NCBI RefSeq assembly: GCF_030160655.1
Contig: NZ_BSOT01000005.1
Span: 1,073,546 to 1,137,545, forward strand
From: Agaribacter marinus
GTDB lineage: Bacteria > Pseudomonadota > Gammaproteobacteria > Enterobacterales > Alteromonadaceae
Direction: 5' to 3'
Length of the DNA: 64,000 nucleotides
How positions within the stretch are numbered: the first letter of the stretch is position 1; each line of letters opens with the position of its first letter. The notes under the pieces were generated by a model, which saw only the letters and a list, made by a program, of their open reading frames with translations, was not told the DNA's origin and made no database searches. Made by a program: the position numbers and the translations under genes. Shown here one piece after another: positions 63,477-64,000 of the stretch.

Positions 63477-64000
63477 ATGTCGCTTCCCGATTTCCAAATT
63501 AAAGATAGATTTAGAGGCTACTTTCCGGTCATTATCGATTTAGAAACCGCTGGTTTTAACGCAAACACGGATGCAATCTTGGAAATCGCTGCAATTACCT
63601 TGGGCATCAAAGATAATTGCTTTGTTATCGACGAGTGTTTTCATGAACATGTGATGCCATTTGACGGCGCGAACATAGAACGCGCCGCCATTGAGTTTAA
63701 CGGTATTGACCCTTTTTGTGCTTTAAGAGGCGCTAAAGCTGAAGACGAAGTATTTAAGTCACTCTGTAAGTTTATACGTAAAGCACAAAAAAAATCTGAC
63801 TGTCAGCGCAGCGTTATTGTTGCTCACAATGCGGCGTTTGACCAAAGCTTTGTAAACGCCGCGATAGAGCGACATGATATTAAACGCACTCCCTTTCATC
63901 CTTTTGTGTCATTTGACACAACATCGTTAGCTGCAATGAGCCTTGGACAGACGGTTTTAGTTAGAGCGTGTGAAGCCGCGGGCATTAAGTTTGACCAAAA
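63477..64000 (+). CDS. rnt: Ribonuclease T, C-terminus beyond the window
   Basis: The frame runs to the window end. It encodes [20 protein letters not shown] (DEDD exonuclease motif I), the second region INDA-like IEFNGIDPF, and [13 protein letters not shown] (motif II). These are RNase T landmarks; it trims 3' ends of tRNA and 5S rRNA. ATG 63477 is used; an in-frame ATG at 63444 would add 11 residues. The last motif and C-terminus are missing from the window. Confidence 0.9.
   Translation, partial: MSLPDFQIKDRFRGYFPVIIDLETAGFNANTDAILEIAAITLGIKDNCFVIDECFHEHVMPFDGANIERAAIEFNGIDPFCALRGAKAEDEVFKSLCKFIRKAQKKSDCQRSVIVAHNAAFDQSFVNAAIERHDIKRTPFHPFVSFDTTSLAAMSLGQTVLVRACEAAGIKFDQ

Noticed and set aside
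1-64000. CRISPR arrays, tRNA/rRNA genes, insertion sequences, phage genes
   Set aside because: None recognised by eye; no regularly spaced repeats, no transposase or integrase motifs, no cloverleaf noticed. A tRNAscan or ISfinder search could still find what I missed.

Overview
The window looks like chromosome of a marine gammaproteobacterium of the Alteromonadales (Alteromonas/Paraglaciecola/Glaciecola-like). This is an inference. It rests on moderate-to-low GC, the polar-flagellar gene motY next to RNase T, a yejK/yejL/yejM block, a probable VC2046/SO_2500-type protein, a DUF6279 lipoprotein, M61, S9 and S41 peptidases, and a pair of formylglycine-type sulfatases of the kind used on sulfated algal glycans. 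No rRNA, tRNA, CRISPR array, insertion sequence or phage gene was recognised. About 60 genes fill almost the whole window; the first (outer-membrane barrel) and last (rnt) are cut by its ends.

Layout. 1-5.4 kb: barrel fragment, metallophosphoesterase, SIMPL-domain protein, S41 lipoprotein, ECF sigma factor with a coupled membrane protein. 5.6-12.5 kb: RidA-like protein, a flavoprotein/NosR-NapH-like polyferredoxin pair, nitrilase-family hydrolase, EF-hand protein, TrhO, VC2046-type protein. 12.7-16.8 kb: REC-TPR response regulator, a LOG-like/NudK pair divergent from a DeoR regulator over three 10-bp tandem repeats, and a small lipoprotein gene broken by an in-frame stop. 16.9-29.8 kb: EamA transporter, DUF6279, pfkA, DUF962, S9 and M61 peptidases, M23 endopeptidase, QueD-like protein, yejK, yejL and a shortened yejM.

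30.1-39.4 kb is the most interesting part: a nine-gene, one-strand, tightly packed cluster. It encodes an outer-membrane barrel, a processive-type GT2, a GT-C membrane transferase, a polyprenyl-phosphate-sugar-type GT2, a DUF547 protein, a TIGR04282-type arsenosugar transferase, arsenite methyltransferase ArsM, a radical SAM enzyme and an MTAP-type nucleoside phosphorylase. Read together these propose a route from arsenite to an adenosine-derived arsenosugar, removal of adenine by phosphorolysis, and transfer of the arsenosugar to a lipid or glycan acceptor at the envelope. The radical SAM enzyme does not look like the classical ArsS, and the membrane glycosyltransferase half is not part of the minimal pathway I know.

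39.5-53.4 kb: cold-shock protein, a FeeM-like/exosortase-associated acyltransferase with no exosortase in the window, an aminotransferase, two sulfatases divergent from a seven-TM AraC regulator, GmhB, a 3-hydroxyisobutyryl-CoA hydrolase-like protein, a second REC-TPR regulator, a PadR gene coupled to a possible permease-prefix/MotA-like protein, and an AraC/TSUP-exporter divergent pair. 53.6-64 kb: C39-peptidase ABC exporter with HlyD adaptor, an outer-membrane protein, a TonB-dependent receptor, GlpQ, MotY and RNase T.
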